Counted from the first letter of the stretch, positions 32,666 to 44,588 are shown. The stretch is DNA of 64,000 bases from Eurosta solidaginis (GCF_040869045.1 NC_090319.1:260974897-261038896), one strand, 5' to 3'. Notes: a model not told the origin generated them from the sequence alone. Numbers and translations are program-made.

Positions 32666-35391
32666 TTTTTATACTCAGTTGAGCAGAGCTCACAGAGTAT
32701 ATTAACTTTGATTGCATAACGGTTGGTTGTACAGGTATAAAGGAATCGAGATAGATATAGACTTCCATATATCAAAATCATCAGTATCGAAAAAAAATTC
32801 GATTGAGCCATGTCCGTCCGTCCGTCTGTCCGTTAACACGATAACTTGAGTAAATTTTGAGGTATCTTGATGAAATTTGGTATGTAGGTTCCTGGGCACT
32901 CATCTCAGATCGCTATTTAAAATGAACGATATCGGACAATAACCACGCCCACTTTTCCGATATCGAAAATTTCGAAAAATCGAAAAAGTGCGATAATTCA
33001 TTACCACATACGCATTAAGCGATGAAACTTGGTAGGTGAGTTGAGCTTATGACGCAGAATAGAAAACTAGTAAAATTTTGGACAATGGGCGTGGCACCGC
33101 CCACTTTTAAATGAAGGTAATTTAGACGTTTTGCAAGCTGTAATTTGGCAGTCGTTGAAGATATCATAATGAAATTTGGCAGGAACGTTACTCTTATTAC
33201 TTTATGGCTGCTTAATAAAAATTCGCAAAATCGGAGAACGACCACGCCCACTTTTAAAAATTTTTTTTTTAAATTCAAATTTTGAAAGAAAAGTTAATAT
33301 CTTTACAGCATATAAGTAAATTATGTCAACATTCAACTCTAGTAATGATATGGTGGAAAAAAATACAAAAATAAAAGAAAATTTCAAAATGGGCGTGGCT
33401 CCGCCCTTTTTCATTTAATTTTTCTAGGATGCTTTTAATGCCATAAGTCAAACAAAAATTAACCAATCCTTGTGAAATTTGGTAGAGGCTTAGCTCCTAG
33501 GACGGTAACTGTTTCCTGTGAAAAAGGGCGAAATCGGTTGAAGCCACGCCCAGTTTTTATACACAGTCGACCGTCTGTCCTTCCGCTCGGCCGTTAACAC
33601 GATAACTTGAGCCAAAATCGATATATCTTTACTAAACTCAGTTCACGTACTTATCTGAACTCACTTTGTATTGGTGTAAAAAATGGCCGGAATCCGACTA
33701 TGACCACGCCCACTTTTTCGATATCGAAAATTACGAAAAATGAAAAAAATGCCATAATTATATACCAAATACGAAAAAAGGAATGAAACATGGTATATTG
33801 GCGCAAAATATAACTTTAGAAAAAAACTTGGTAAAATGGGTGGGTGTGACACCTACCATATTAAGTAGAAGAAAATGAAAGTTTTGCAGAGCGAAATCAA
33901 AAGCCCTTGGAATCTTGGAAGGAATACTGTACGTGGTATTACATATATAAATAAATTAGCGGTACCCGACAGATGATGTTCTGGATCACCCTGGTTCACA
34001 TTTTGGTAGATATCTCGAAAAGGCGTCCACCTATAGAACCAAGGCCCACGCCTTTTTAAAATTCTTATTAACACCTTTCATTTGATACCCATATCGTACA
34101 AAAAAATTCTAGAGTCACCCCTGGCCCACCTTTATGGCGATATCTCGAAAAGGCATCCACCTATAGTACTAAGACCCACTCCCTTTTAAAATACTCATTA
34201 ACACCTTTCATTTGATACCCATATCGTACACAAAAACTCTATAGTCACCCCTGGCCCACCTTTATGGCGATATCTCGAAAAGGTATCCACCTATAGAACT
34301 AAGGCCCACTCCCTTTTAAAATACTCATTAACACCTTTCATTTGATACCCATATCGTACAAACAAATTCTAGAGTCACCCCTGGTCCACCTTTATGGAGA
34401 TATCTCGAAAAGGCGTCCACCTATAGAACTAAGACCCACACCCTTTTAAAATACTCATTAGCACCTTTCATTTGATACCCATATTGTACAAACGCATTCT
34501 AGAGTCACCCCTGGTCCACGTTTATGGCGATATTCCGAAAAGGCGTCCCTCCATAGAACAAAGGCCCACTCACTTTTAAAACACTTATTACACTTTTCGT
34601 TTGACACCCATATTGTACAAACACATTCTAGAGTCAACCCAGGTCCACTTTTATAACGATATTCCGAAAGGCGTCCACCTATAGAACTTAGGCCCACTCC
34701 CTTTTAAAATACTTATTAACACCTTTAATTTGATACCCATATAGTACAAAAAAATTCTAGAGTCACCCCTGGTCCACGTTTATGGCGATATCTCGAAAAG
34801 GCGTCCACATATAGAACTTAGTCCCACGCCCTCTTAAAATACTCATTAACACCTTTCGTTTGATACCTATATTGTACAAACCCATTCTAGAGTCACCCCT
34901 GGTTCACCTTTATGGCGATATCTCAAAAAGGCGACCACCTATACAACTACCACCACTCCTTTTTAAAACCCTCATTAATAACTTTAATTTGATACCCATA
35001 TCGTACAAAATAAATTATTGAGTCACCCCTGGTCTACCTTTATGGCGATATCTCGAAAAGACGTTCACCTATAGAACTTAGGCCCACTCCCTTTTAAAAT
35101 TATCATTAACACATTTGATTGTATGTCCATATCGTACAAACAAATTCTCGAGTCAGGCCTGGTCCACCTTTATGGCGATATCCCTAAATGGCGTCCATCT
35201 ATAGATCTATGGCCCACTTCCTCTTAAAATACTCTTTAATACCTTCCATTTGATACACATGTCATACAAACACATTCCAGGGTTACCCTAGGTTCCTTGT
35301 ACAACATGGTGATTTCCCTTACTTTGTCTCCACAGCTCTCAACTGAGTATGTAATGTTCGGTTACACCCGAACTTAGCCTTCCTTACTTGT
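32666..35391 (-). mobile_element. Large hairpin-ended repeat, family A, copy 2
   Basis: Inverted full-length relative of 8822-11783. It starts (plus strand) TTTTTATACTCAGTTGAGCAG and ends CTCAACTGAGTATGTAATG, hairpin GTTCGGTTACACCCGAAC (35356-35373), then TTAGCCTTCCTTACTTGTT. The GGGCGTGG-box part (32666-33960) precedes the 130-bp array. Open frames of up to 87 codons inside it have no known domain. Unlike copy 1, its array is uninterrupted. Confidence 0.75.
33985..35300 (-). repeat. ~130-bp tandem array inside family A copy 2
   Basis: About ten units, with GATACCCATAT-type words near 34085, 34215, 34345, 34478, 34605, 34732, 34862, 34992, 35117 and 35251. Outer units next to the hairpin end are the most diverged; central ones are nearly identical. 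Confidence 0.9.
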
Positions 35392-35453
35392 TTTTCTTGT
35401 TTTGCTAGATTTCAATGAATTGCAAATAACTGTTACTAATCAAAATTTATACT

Positions 35454-36480
35454 AACAAGAAAAGGTGTCTAAGTTCGGGTGTAACCGAACATTATATACT
35501 CAGCGTGAGCTTCAATTGGACATTTCATTTCAGATAAATTACTTTTCTTCATAACACGCGGCACCGCCCATTTAAAAAAAATGTCTCCGCTTTTCCTCTT
35601 ACAATAAAACTTGATAAGTGAAATATCATTGATTCAAAACTATTTTTTGCTAAGTTATAGCTTATTATTCTAGTTTACGACCCTTTAAAACTTGTTTTAT
35701 ATCTAAGTTGCCGTGGTCTTTAACTGATCCCTTCCATTTTTACTAGAAATATTTTCTACTATAGGGAAAATTTGTGTACCCAATTTTATTAAGATCCGTT
35801 AATTTTTCTTCGAGTTATAGCTTCCAAAATATTGAGAATTGCTTAGACAAAAAAGGGCGGTGCCACACCCCTTTTTTTAAATTTAAAATTTTTCTCATTT
35901 ATTGTTATAAATCCAATTGGGAAATGAAATACCATTGATATAAAGCTCTTTTTGCAAAGATATAGCTTATTTTCTTCGTCCACGACCTTTTTAGAAATCT
36001 TTTATTCCGAATTTTGTTACGATAGGTTTAACGATTTTTGATTTATGATTAGTAATATTTGTAAAATTGATTTTATTACAAGTGGGGGGTGCCACGTCCA
36101 TTTTAAATTTTTTTTTTAAATTTTTATCAAGAATCTCAATATCAGTCCACACGTCAAATTTCAACATTCTAGATATATTATTTACTAAATAATCAGGTCT
36201 TTTGTATTTTCCAAAATGTTATATATATATAAAAATTGGGCGTGGTTATCATGCGATTTCGCTCATTTTCATTGCAATCTATTCTGGGTCCAGATAAGCT
36301 AGTGTACCAAATTTGGTGAAGATATCTCAATATTTACTTAAGTATCGTGTTAACGGACGGCTCTGATGTTTTGGATATATGGAAGTCTATATCTAACTCG
36401 ATTCCTTTATACCTGTGCAACCAACCGTTATCCAATTAAAGTTAATATACTCTCTGTGCAAAGCGCGCTGAGTATAAAAA
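35454..36480 (+). mobile_element. Hairpin-ended repeat, family B, short copy
   Basis: The left end is AACAAG..., then GTTCGGGTGTAACCGAAC (35473-35490) and ATTATATACTCAGCG. The right end is TGCAAAGCGCGCTGAGTATAAAAA. Its ends are like family A, but the interior has no 130-bp array; instead it has GGGCGG/CCGCCC and GGGCGTGG boxes and CTTCGAGTTATAGC words. Noncoding. It lies about 60 bp from family A copy 2, in opposite orientation. Confidence 0.7.
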
Positions 36481-36544
36481 GATCATATTGAAGGGGTAAC
36501 ATGTACATTCATCAATATGAAAAGTATTATTTCAAAGATCGCCG

Positions 36545-36945
36545 ATATACATATTGATTGATTTCGTTTATTTCATTCGGAAAATAGCTATTATTTAGTG
36601 ATTTTTATTTTTCAGTTTTATATTTGCTTCGGAAGATAATAGTTATTTCCGAATTTTTTGATTCACTCGAAAGTCAGTATTTATTTTTTAGTGTTTCATT
36701 TGGTCCGAAAAAACAGTTATTTTTCAAGTGTTTTATTTCGTTCGTAAAAGAACAGTTAATTTGTTTTTGTTATTTCGATTCGGAGTTTTTTATTTGCTTC
36801 TCAAAATAACAGTTCCTTTTCGAGTTTTTCACTTGGTTTGGAAAATGACAACTATTTTTGAGTTTTTATTTCCTCTGAAATATAACAGTTATTTAAGGAA
36901 CTTTTTAATTCAGTCGGAATGTAATAGTTATATTTTATTTCTACA
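36545..36945 (+). repeat. Degenerate ~38-bp tandem array
   Basis: About nine loose units with starts near 36563, 36610, 36660, 36695, 36733, 36790, 36826, 36864 and 36900. Each has ATTTC, then CGGAAAATAACAGTTATTT and a GAGTTTTT link. Open frames of 61-74 codons here are by-products of the repeat. Confidence 0.7.
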
Positions 36946-36974
36946 ATTTTAATGTAAAAATTGAAAGTTCCAAT

Positions 36975-38361
36975 CACCTTAGGCACATTAAGGTGGTCCT
37001 ACAGCATTTAGAATTTGCTCTGGTTGTTACTTGTGGCCATCGAAACAGACCAAAGGGCTGTTTGATTTCATGGGCCAACTTTTGTTCAACAGGTCGTTGG
37101 TTGCTCTGCTGCGCTGCTAATAACCCAAGTCCAATTAGCGCAAGGGCATCATTGTGATGCACTTTCTCCTCGAATCAATTGCTGCTATTTTTAGTAGGGC
37201 TAGAACGGAGCTCAGGTAAAACCACTTATTTCGGTCAATGAAACTGATGATATCTTTTACGGAGCATTCAGCAACTTCCTAAAATTGTTAATTGTGCTTA
37301 GTTTAAAACCTTGTGTGTGCTCGAGCTGTGTGTTTGTAAAGGTAGTGCGTGACGGTTTCTATGCTTACCTTCTCCTGCAGCTACTGCAAATACTGTTAAA
37401 AGGGATCCCCATTTTCTCAGCAAGCGGGCAATGTCCCGTGGTTGTGCAAGATATACTAAATATTTCTTTTCTTGATCACTATAGCAGGTTCTCTGTTTTC
37501 ATACCATCGTAAGTCGGCCAAGTTTGTTTGGTTATCTCGAAGGTGTCCTCTATCTCTTGGAAATTACTTTGTTTGTTACTTTTGTTAATCATGCATCTCG
37601 ACCACCTCCAGCGCCTTCTAGATGCCTGCTGTGGATAACACTGTGACAATAGTATATCGAACTTCAACAGTCAGACTCACGAAGTCTTACTGCCCATCAA
37701 GTTGTGTGAATGTGAAGATCCAAAATTAGTTTATTAGGGAGTATATTTAGTTCATCCTTTGCAAACGACGCACTGGTATACCTCCGAAGGTTGCTCGCTG
37801 TACTTTTAATATTATATAGTTTGTAGTTGACCGGCCATAATTCTATAACCCCATTTGTTAGTACGGCTGCATGAACGCACATCACGAGTTTCTGTTTTAG
37901 ACCCCAGTTTATGCTGATGATTTTTTCACACAAGCAGATGTTATATAAAGCTTTTCGACCCAATATTCAATATTGTTTTTCTAGCTAAGCTTACTCTATC
38001 TCGATGTACAGATACTTGACTATATTTGGAAGTATGAGGGCAGTACCATTTAGAGAGGGCGGTCGGAAATTTGGTACTTTTTTCTTGTTCGTATACAATT
38101 TTACCCCCACCTTACTGGGTTTACGTGAAGGCCGCTTTTGGCTACCCAGACATGATGCGACCTCTAGTATTTTACTAAAAGGAGAGGAAACAAGATTTGA
38201 TACAGTGATTCAGATATCGTCTGCGTAAGCGAGAACACTCACTCCATATTTATTCAGCTCCAGATCTCATTTAATGCGATTACGCACAGAAGTGTTGGGA
38301 GCACGCCTCCCTGAGGGGAGAGGGATAGCCATGGATGAGCACATGTTAAATTGTATTAAAT
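36975..38361 (-). pseudogene. Non-LTR retrotransposon RT and C-terminus relic, left part
   Basis: On the minus strand, from 38335 down: PQGGVLPTLLC (motif B), VLAYADDI (motif C, about 38215-38245) followed by a stop, then TNKKKVPNFRPPSLNG and KYLYIEIE. 37697-37963 gives WGLKQKLVM, the thumb region. Near 37420-37480 are a TTTGHCPLAEKMGIPFN-type segment and HYLYKH where the C-terminal Cys/His motif should be. Many stops. The lineage is R1/LOA-like, distinct from 4315-5400. It continues beyond SINE copy 6 at 38701-38900. Confidence 0.65.
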
Positions 38362-38700
38362 AAACAAATAAATGTAAGGCGCGATAACCTCCCAATAGAT
38401 TTTAGGCCGAGTATACACATCGTACTGCTTTTAATTTTTCCTACAAATTAGCGGGAGGGGACCTACTTATTTTATGCCGACTCCGAACGGCACTTGCAAG
38501 GCAGATGAGCTGACAGCTTTTCATAGCAGAAGTACACACGGATTGCTTTCCAAACGATGCCGAAGGCCGACCCCGCTTTGACAAATTTTCTTCTAATTGA
38601 AAAATTTGTTTCTAAAATTTTGATGTTGCCTTGTCCGGGGCGTGAGCCCAGGATCTTCGGTGTGGTAGGCGCGAAGCACTCTACCATCACACCACAGGGG
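38362..38700 (-). mobile_element. tRNA-derived SINE, copy 6 (diverged)
   Basis: The least preserved copy. The head (about 38635-38697) keeps GATGGTAGAG and GGGCTCACGCC, and the body keeps GCCGTTCGGAGTCGGCATAA with changes nearby. It interrupts an RT relic: GAFNNI lies to the right and QGGVL to the left. No clear target duplication remains, which fits greater age. Confidence 0.75.
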
Positions 38701-38900
38701 CTGTTACTATATTTATTTTATATGGCTGTTTAAGCCAACACTGCCCAGGGCGTTGATAGCCGCGCTGATTTTTATATTGTTAAAGGCTCCTTTCTTTGAG
38801 TGATGCTAGGTTCATCCCATTTATATAGTGCGAAGGGGTCGCAATTGAGTGAAAGTTGTGTAGATGCGGGCATTCTTTCTCCTCTATTTAGGGTTTTCAT
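38701..38900 (-). pseudogene. Non-LTR RT relic, right part
   Basis: On the minus strand KGAFNNIKISAAINALGSVG is readable (about 38715-38775). This is RT motif A (LDIEGAFNN) and the helix after it, and it belongs upstream of motif B at 38320. SINE copy 6 separates the two. Confidence 0.65.
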
Positions 38901-41529
38901 AAAACACGTGTTTCTTGTGAAACTGAAATCTAGCGGATGACAATGGGTAACTTAAACGGATGATCCTGTTCAAAAATAAATATATGGCTTTGGCCGGCTC
39001 TCTTTACAAGCAGATATCTGTTCAGTGCTTTCACAAAGTTTTTCGATATTTTTGTAAAGAAAACTATCGCGAAAGCTCAATACGTATTATACGTACTATT
39101 ATTAGAGAAAGGTCATCTCCAAACTTTCAATGAACCGTCATTGAGGTGCTCGGAGACCTGTCGATCGTTAGCACCAAAATGCAATGTATAAGCTAGGACT
39201 AGTTTAATCTGCAGGCGTTAAACGATTAAATACTGAAATTTGAGGTAGAACGAAGAAACTCTTATTCAATTTCGTATGAGAGAAGCAAGTAATATAATTG
39301 CAAGTCATCATTTTTTTAATTTAACCTGCGTGTCTCCTCTGCCTAAATGTAGCATTGCACCCAATACCCTATGCCATTTTCCGTACTAAAATTATACGCC
39401 ACTCCTTTGTAGACGGCTTTGAATAAATTATTACGATAATGGTTTTGTTGTCAGCAGTCAGCAATATTGTACTGAATATTGTTGTTGGGTTCGTTGGAAA
39501 TGATTGCAATTTAATCAGTCACTGATTATATGCTACACAACATTACTATGCATTAGAAAGTGTCTGTGGATTCAGCTATGGTGTATGAATAGCCACTTCT
39601 TAGCCCATAACTAATACATACGAATATATTCTTCATATGAGTTTCCTTGGGAGTGTGTGTGTGTGTGGTTGCATAACAACGTAATATGCATAAGATGCAT
39701 ACGTTGGAGAAATTGTATATTGCATTTCTTAATCAAATTGTTGACATGTTTCATTTATGACTTATATCTGTTTAGTAGATGCATGTGGAGTAAATATGGA
39801 TAATGAAACTCTGGGGAATATTTAAACAAGTTTGAAATAAGAGTAAAGTTTGCCATTTTTTACCCAGTGCTCTAAAGTATCTAAAAGCTTTGCCCTTCTT
39901 TCTGTGTCTAATCTGAGTCTGATGTGAGCGCCTCAGTGCCATATCGAACAAATTTTCGTCAAGAGTCAAAAATACATATTTTTTGGTAATCCGTCGCTAT
40001 GGTCCGTCGTTTTGATTTCGGCGTTACGCTTCCATCGGTTGCGTCTTTTTTTTTATTTCGCTAAATTAAAGTGCTAAAGGTCGGTTTATATCTGCCCGCT
40101 ACCAGCGTATTATGATTTGTGTCTTACGACCTCTTCCCATGAAAATAAGCCTGAAAATTTCGGCAAACTCTGGGCAACAAACATCCCGTAACTTCTTGTT
40201 TACTTGGGGATGACCCTCTTTCGTATTTCGAGATACCCAAAGTACCTGCCAATCCTGTTTTGGAATACTTGGGTTCTGATTGTGCAACAGCAGTAGTTCG
40301 TCACCCAACATTAACTTCTTTTGGGTTACTAACCAATCCAATTTTAATCTTGATTTCGACTCGAAAGCCTCTCCCTTATCAAGCTTGTTTACTCTCCGCC
40401 ATCCCTACTCTTGAATTCCGACTCAAATCTTCAATCGATGTAAGTCACGTAAGATTGTGACTCTATTATTCTTCCAGCTCTTTACCTTCTTTATAACCTT
40501 GCGAGTAAGGGCGCCTGTCTACCCGACAAGGAGTAATCAGAGGTATACTATTAAATATGGGCAGGAAAATCCGTCCGCTGCATCAGCGCCATTTGCTGTC
40601 GTAAAGCAGCCGTTACTTCCCGAGGTGGTCTGAAATACAGCAAAGACACCTCTTGTCTGCAAACCATCCAATAGACATATTCCGCATAACCGCCTTAATA
40701 AAATGGGCACCGTCATTCCGCCATCTAGAGTTCGGCTAGTTCAACGGTAGAGACCTTGTGAGGAAATATTAAAAATCCACGGTTTCGTAAAAGACAGAGA
40801 GCTAGGCAAATCTAGAGACCATGCACTCATGCGCCGACATCGGACAGGCAATCACACAGTGCCACCGATCTCTCAATGGATATGTGGAAACGAATATTTT
40901 GGAAGCAACTATAATGCAGAGGGGAGGATCGACAATTTTCATTAAGAAAAACCGATACAAAATCGATAGTCCGTCGGGAAAAAACCGAAATCTCATCGAT
41001 AACATAAACACAATTACATCGTTGATAACGCTTTGTGTCGATGAAAAACCGTTAAAACTTTGATAACAAATGGATCACACTCCGTCCGGTTTCGGTATTG
41101 CATATTATTCCTACATATAGCGCATGCACTCATTTTCTGCATTCCCCCATAGTGTTAGCAAAGATTTTTACATATTAATGTCCAATGTTGGGTGCTCTTG
41201 ATACTCCCACAAATGCATTCAAATCTTAAGAAATTTTAGTATAAATAAAATGTATCAAATGACAAATTATTCTAAGACAATATTTAATAAAGTGCTGTGA
41301 ATAAATCTTGCGAAATTACCCCCCATGGCTTACAAGCACCCATATTCATCACATTCTTGCTTGCACGTATTAAGTGACGTGATTTAGAGCTTTGATAAAT
41401 TTATGCTTTGTATGCAAGTATTGCTGGCTATATGTTTGTATGTGCGCTTGCGTCCATATACATAAACACTAATTAGTTATGTATGTATTGCGCATTCGTT
41501 GTTTCTCGTAAGAGCAATTGCATTGGGAT
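38901..41529. other. Unassigned region
   Basis: No gene recognised; open frames of 60-80 codons match nothing I know. A short GT run lies at 39655-39667. 40600-40850 is GC-richer and could be an old transposon, without proof. Confidence 0.45.
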
Positions 41530-41914
41530 TTTTATACCCAGCTATACTTGTACACAGGGTATTATAACTTTCATTGGATAACGGTTGATTGTACAGGAAT
41601 AAAGGAATCGAGATAGATATAGACTTCAAATTTATTAGTATCGAAAAAAAATTTGATTGAGCTATGTCCGTCCGTCCGTCTGTCCATCTGTTCGTCTCTC
41701 CGTTAACACGATAACTTGAGTAGATATTGAGATATCTCCACCACCGAGCTTACCTGGACCCAGAATAGATTGGTATTGAAAATGAGCGAAATCGGATGAT
41801 AACCACGCCCACTTTTTATATATATAACATTTTGGAAAACACAAAAAATCTGATTATTTAGTAAATAATACATCTAGAGTGTTGAAATTCGACGTGTAGA
41901 CTGTTACTGATAAA

Positions 41915-42272
41915 AAAAATAAATGTAAGGCGCGATAACCTCCGAAGAGATCTAAGGCCGAGTTTCTCTTCCAATTTGCGTCGTGCTTCTCTTGATTTTC
42001 CTTACAAATTGGCCGGACGGGACCTACATGTTTTATGCCGACTCCGAACGGCATCTGCAAGGCAGATGAGTTTTCACTGAGAGCTTTTCATGGCAGAAAT
42101 ACACCCGGAGCGCTTGCCAAACACTGCCGAGGGGCGACCCCGCTTAGAAAAATTTTCTTCTAATTGAAAAACTTTATTTCTAAAATTTTGATGTTACTTT
42201 GCCCGGGGTGCGAACCCAGGGCATACGGTGTGATAGGCGGAGCACGCTACCATCACACCACGGTGGCCGCCA
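41915..42272 (-). mobile_element. tRNA-derived SINE, copy 7
   Basis: Well-preserved minus-strand copy with tail at 41915-41925 and head near 42200-42265. It is flanked by ACTGATA (41908-41914 and 42273-42279). The uninterrupted relative at 36130-36190 shows what this family B copy looked like before insertion, so the boundaries are well supported. Confidence 0.9.
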
Positions 42273-43049
42273 ACTGATACTCTTGATAAAAATTAAAAAA
42301 AATTTTTTTTTTAATGGGCGTGGTACCGCCCACTTGTAATAAAATCAATTTTACAAATATTATTAATCATAAATCAAAAATCGTTATACCTATCGTAACA
42401 AAATTCGGCAGAGAGGTTTCCTTTACTATAAAGAATGCTTTGAAGAAAAATTAACGAAATCGGTTAAGGATCACGCCCACTTTTATATAAAGGATTTTTA
42501 AAAGGGTTGTGGACGAATAAAATAAGATATATCGTTGCAAAAAAGAGCTTTATATCAATAGTATTTCATTTCCCAAGTCGATTTATAACAATAAATGAGA
42601 AAAATTTAAAATTAAAAAAAGGGGTGTGGCACCGCCCTTTTTTGTCTAAGCAATTCTCAATATTTTGGGAGCCATAACTCGAAGAAAAATTGACATATCG
42701 TAACAAAATTGGGTACACATATTTTCCTTATAATGGATGAGGTTGGTTAAGGACCACGCCCACTTTTATATAAATGACATTAAGAAGGGTTGTAGGCAAA
42801 AATAATAAGTTAAATCCTAGCGAAAAATAGTTTTGTACCAATCGTACTTTGTGACATTATAACAAGAAATGGTAAAAAATTCATATCTTGAAAAATGGGC
42901 GTGGCACTGCCCCTTTCTTACAATGCATTTACCAACGTTTCTGGAGCCATAACTCTACGAAAAATTTGGTGCACATGAATGCCTTTTAACAGGAAATATG
43001 TTCAGTAAAAATGGACTAAATCCTTTAAATCGCCTACTTTTATGTAAAA

Positions 43050-43690
43050 GAATAGAAGACCCTGCAGTCTTTGTCCTGCCCTAAATTTTGCCTATCTGCA
43101 TACATTTTAATACGCTTTTTTCATCTGACTCTGCCCTCCCCCCCTCTTCGCTTTTTCCTAATCCTTTTATTCACTCCCCCCTCCGTCTTTTTCGCTTCAT
43201 CTATCTCCATCTTCGTCTCATTCTATCTCTTTCTCAATCTCAATCTCCTTCTCCTTCTCTCTTTTCTCTTCTCTCAATTCCTCCTCATTCTTCTGCATCC
43301 CTTATTGCCTGTCCCAGAGGGTGGTATGTATTTTATTCCAGTCCCAGTCCCAGTCCCACTCCGAGTCTCAGTCCAAGTCCTAGTCCTAATCCCAGTCCCA
43401 GTCCGTCTCTGGATAATATATTACTCTGTACTAAAGCACTCATCAACAGCTTGCATTTGATAACCATATTATAAAAACACTGTCTAGGCATTCACTGGCT
43501 TACGCTTTGGCCTATATCTTGAGACCCTAGTCACCCAGGGGTATGAAAATTACCCTCTACACAACTAAAGACTCTCCTGAATTAAAAAAAATGTCATAGT
43601 ACCTCTAAATTCAAAATCGGTTCAGTAGTTTAGGAGTCCATCGCGGCCTAAAATGTTGTGACACGTTTTTTTTTATACATTAAGATGTTG
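43050..43690 (+). mobile_element. mini-me-like element, copy 2
   Basis: Begins with a diverged core (ACCCTGCAGTCTTTGTCCTG then CCCTAA), continues with ~220 bp of CT-rich DNA, an imperfect CCAGTCCCAGTCC array (43335-43410) and ends with TAGGAGTCCATCGCGGCC, GTGACACG, a T run and TACATTAAGATG. The two ~129-codon overlapping open frames in the CT- and GTCCCA-rich part are low-complexity artefacts. Confidence 0.5.
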
Positions 43691-44446
43691 TAAAAGTGCG
43701 AAAGTTTGAAAATTTTAATAACCCTGCCCTTTTTTAACACGCTTTTATTAGCTTGGCCTGTATCTATCTATGTATGTATGTAACGGAATTTTTGAGCTTA
43801 ATTTCCACCGGTTTCTAGAAGTCTGATTAATTTGAAACTTTGCATACGTATCAAGGACCGATGACAATGCATTAATGCGATGGTATGTTGACATAAGGTC
43901 AACAGCCATAACGTCAATTGGCCTTATTACCACTTTGAATGGCCATAAGTTTTTGTAATAACGCCTTTTAGTACAATTGCACTTTTGTGTTTATGTTTTT
44001 TGTCCTGTTATATCTTTATTAAAAAAAAAAAAAAAACAGTAGAGAAATCCCCATGTCTGAATACTGCATTATTACCCGCTCAAGGTGATTGGTGCTAGCC
44101 TCTGTATCCTTTTTGCTTCTTTTAAACGAAAATTAGTTCAGAACAGTAGCATATGTACGTATATGTATTATTGCGCAGCCTTGTAACACTATTAAGCACC
44201 CAAAACAAACAACAACAGCATTTCAAGTTTACATCTGGGTATGTAGTGCTCGGTTTCACCCGAACTTAGACTGCCTTACTTGTTAATTATAGACTTGATT
44301 TTAATTAGAAAGGCATCATCAGACAAATCATAGCTTTATATGGCACATATGGATATTAGGCCGACCAGAAAACCATATCATTCTTCAAGCTTTCCAGCTT
44401 ACATAATCATCACTCGAACTTCTAGCTAGCACACACGGCTTGTAGG

Positions 44447-44454
44447 GTAAGGAT
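44447..44454. other. Target site copy, hAT A left
   Basis: GTAAGGAT directly precedes the CAGTGATG end of hAT A. The same word, with one change, recurs at 52513-52520 and exactly at 53391-53398. Confidence 0.85.
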
Positions 44455-44588
44455 CAGTGATGATAATCATAGTAGATTTGTATTTTTTTTGGTACATTAC
44501 GCTTCCCGAAAGTACGTTGGTACTACATTGATATATTTGGTACATTTTTGTAAAATACAGCACTACACTTCTGGAAGTCATTTGCAAA

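Larger units (their letters stand above)
41530..44285 (-). mobile_element. Family B copy, interrupted by a SINE and a mini-me-like element
   Basis: Starts (plus strand) TTTTTATACCCAGCTATACTTG and ends GTGCTCGGTTTCACCCGAAC then TTAGACTGCCTTACTTGTT, the inverted hairpin end with one stem base changed. In between are the family B words TAACGGTTGATTGTACAGG, CCACGCCC boxes (41802, 42755), GGGCGTGG (42316, 42898) and CATAACTCGAAGAAAAATT. SINE 7 and the element at 43050-43690 are insertions. The stretch 43700-44220 is only weakly similar to other copies. Confidence 0.6.

Noticed and set aside
32568..33414. Several 65-87-codon minus-strand frames in family A copy 2
   Set aside because: Overlapping frames in a noncoding repeat; similar frames in copy 1 differ and no domain is present.
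8958..35300. CRISPR array from regular ~130-bp repeats
   Set aside because: Units are contiguous tandem repeats without unique spacers, in a eukaryotic repeat.
43071..43474. Two overlapping ~129-codon Ser/Pro/Leu-rich frames
   Set aside because: They come from a CT-rich tract and an imperfect GTCCCA repeat, open in several frames at once.
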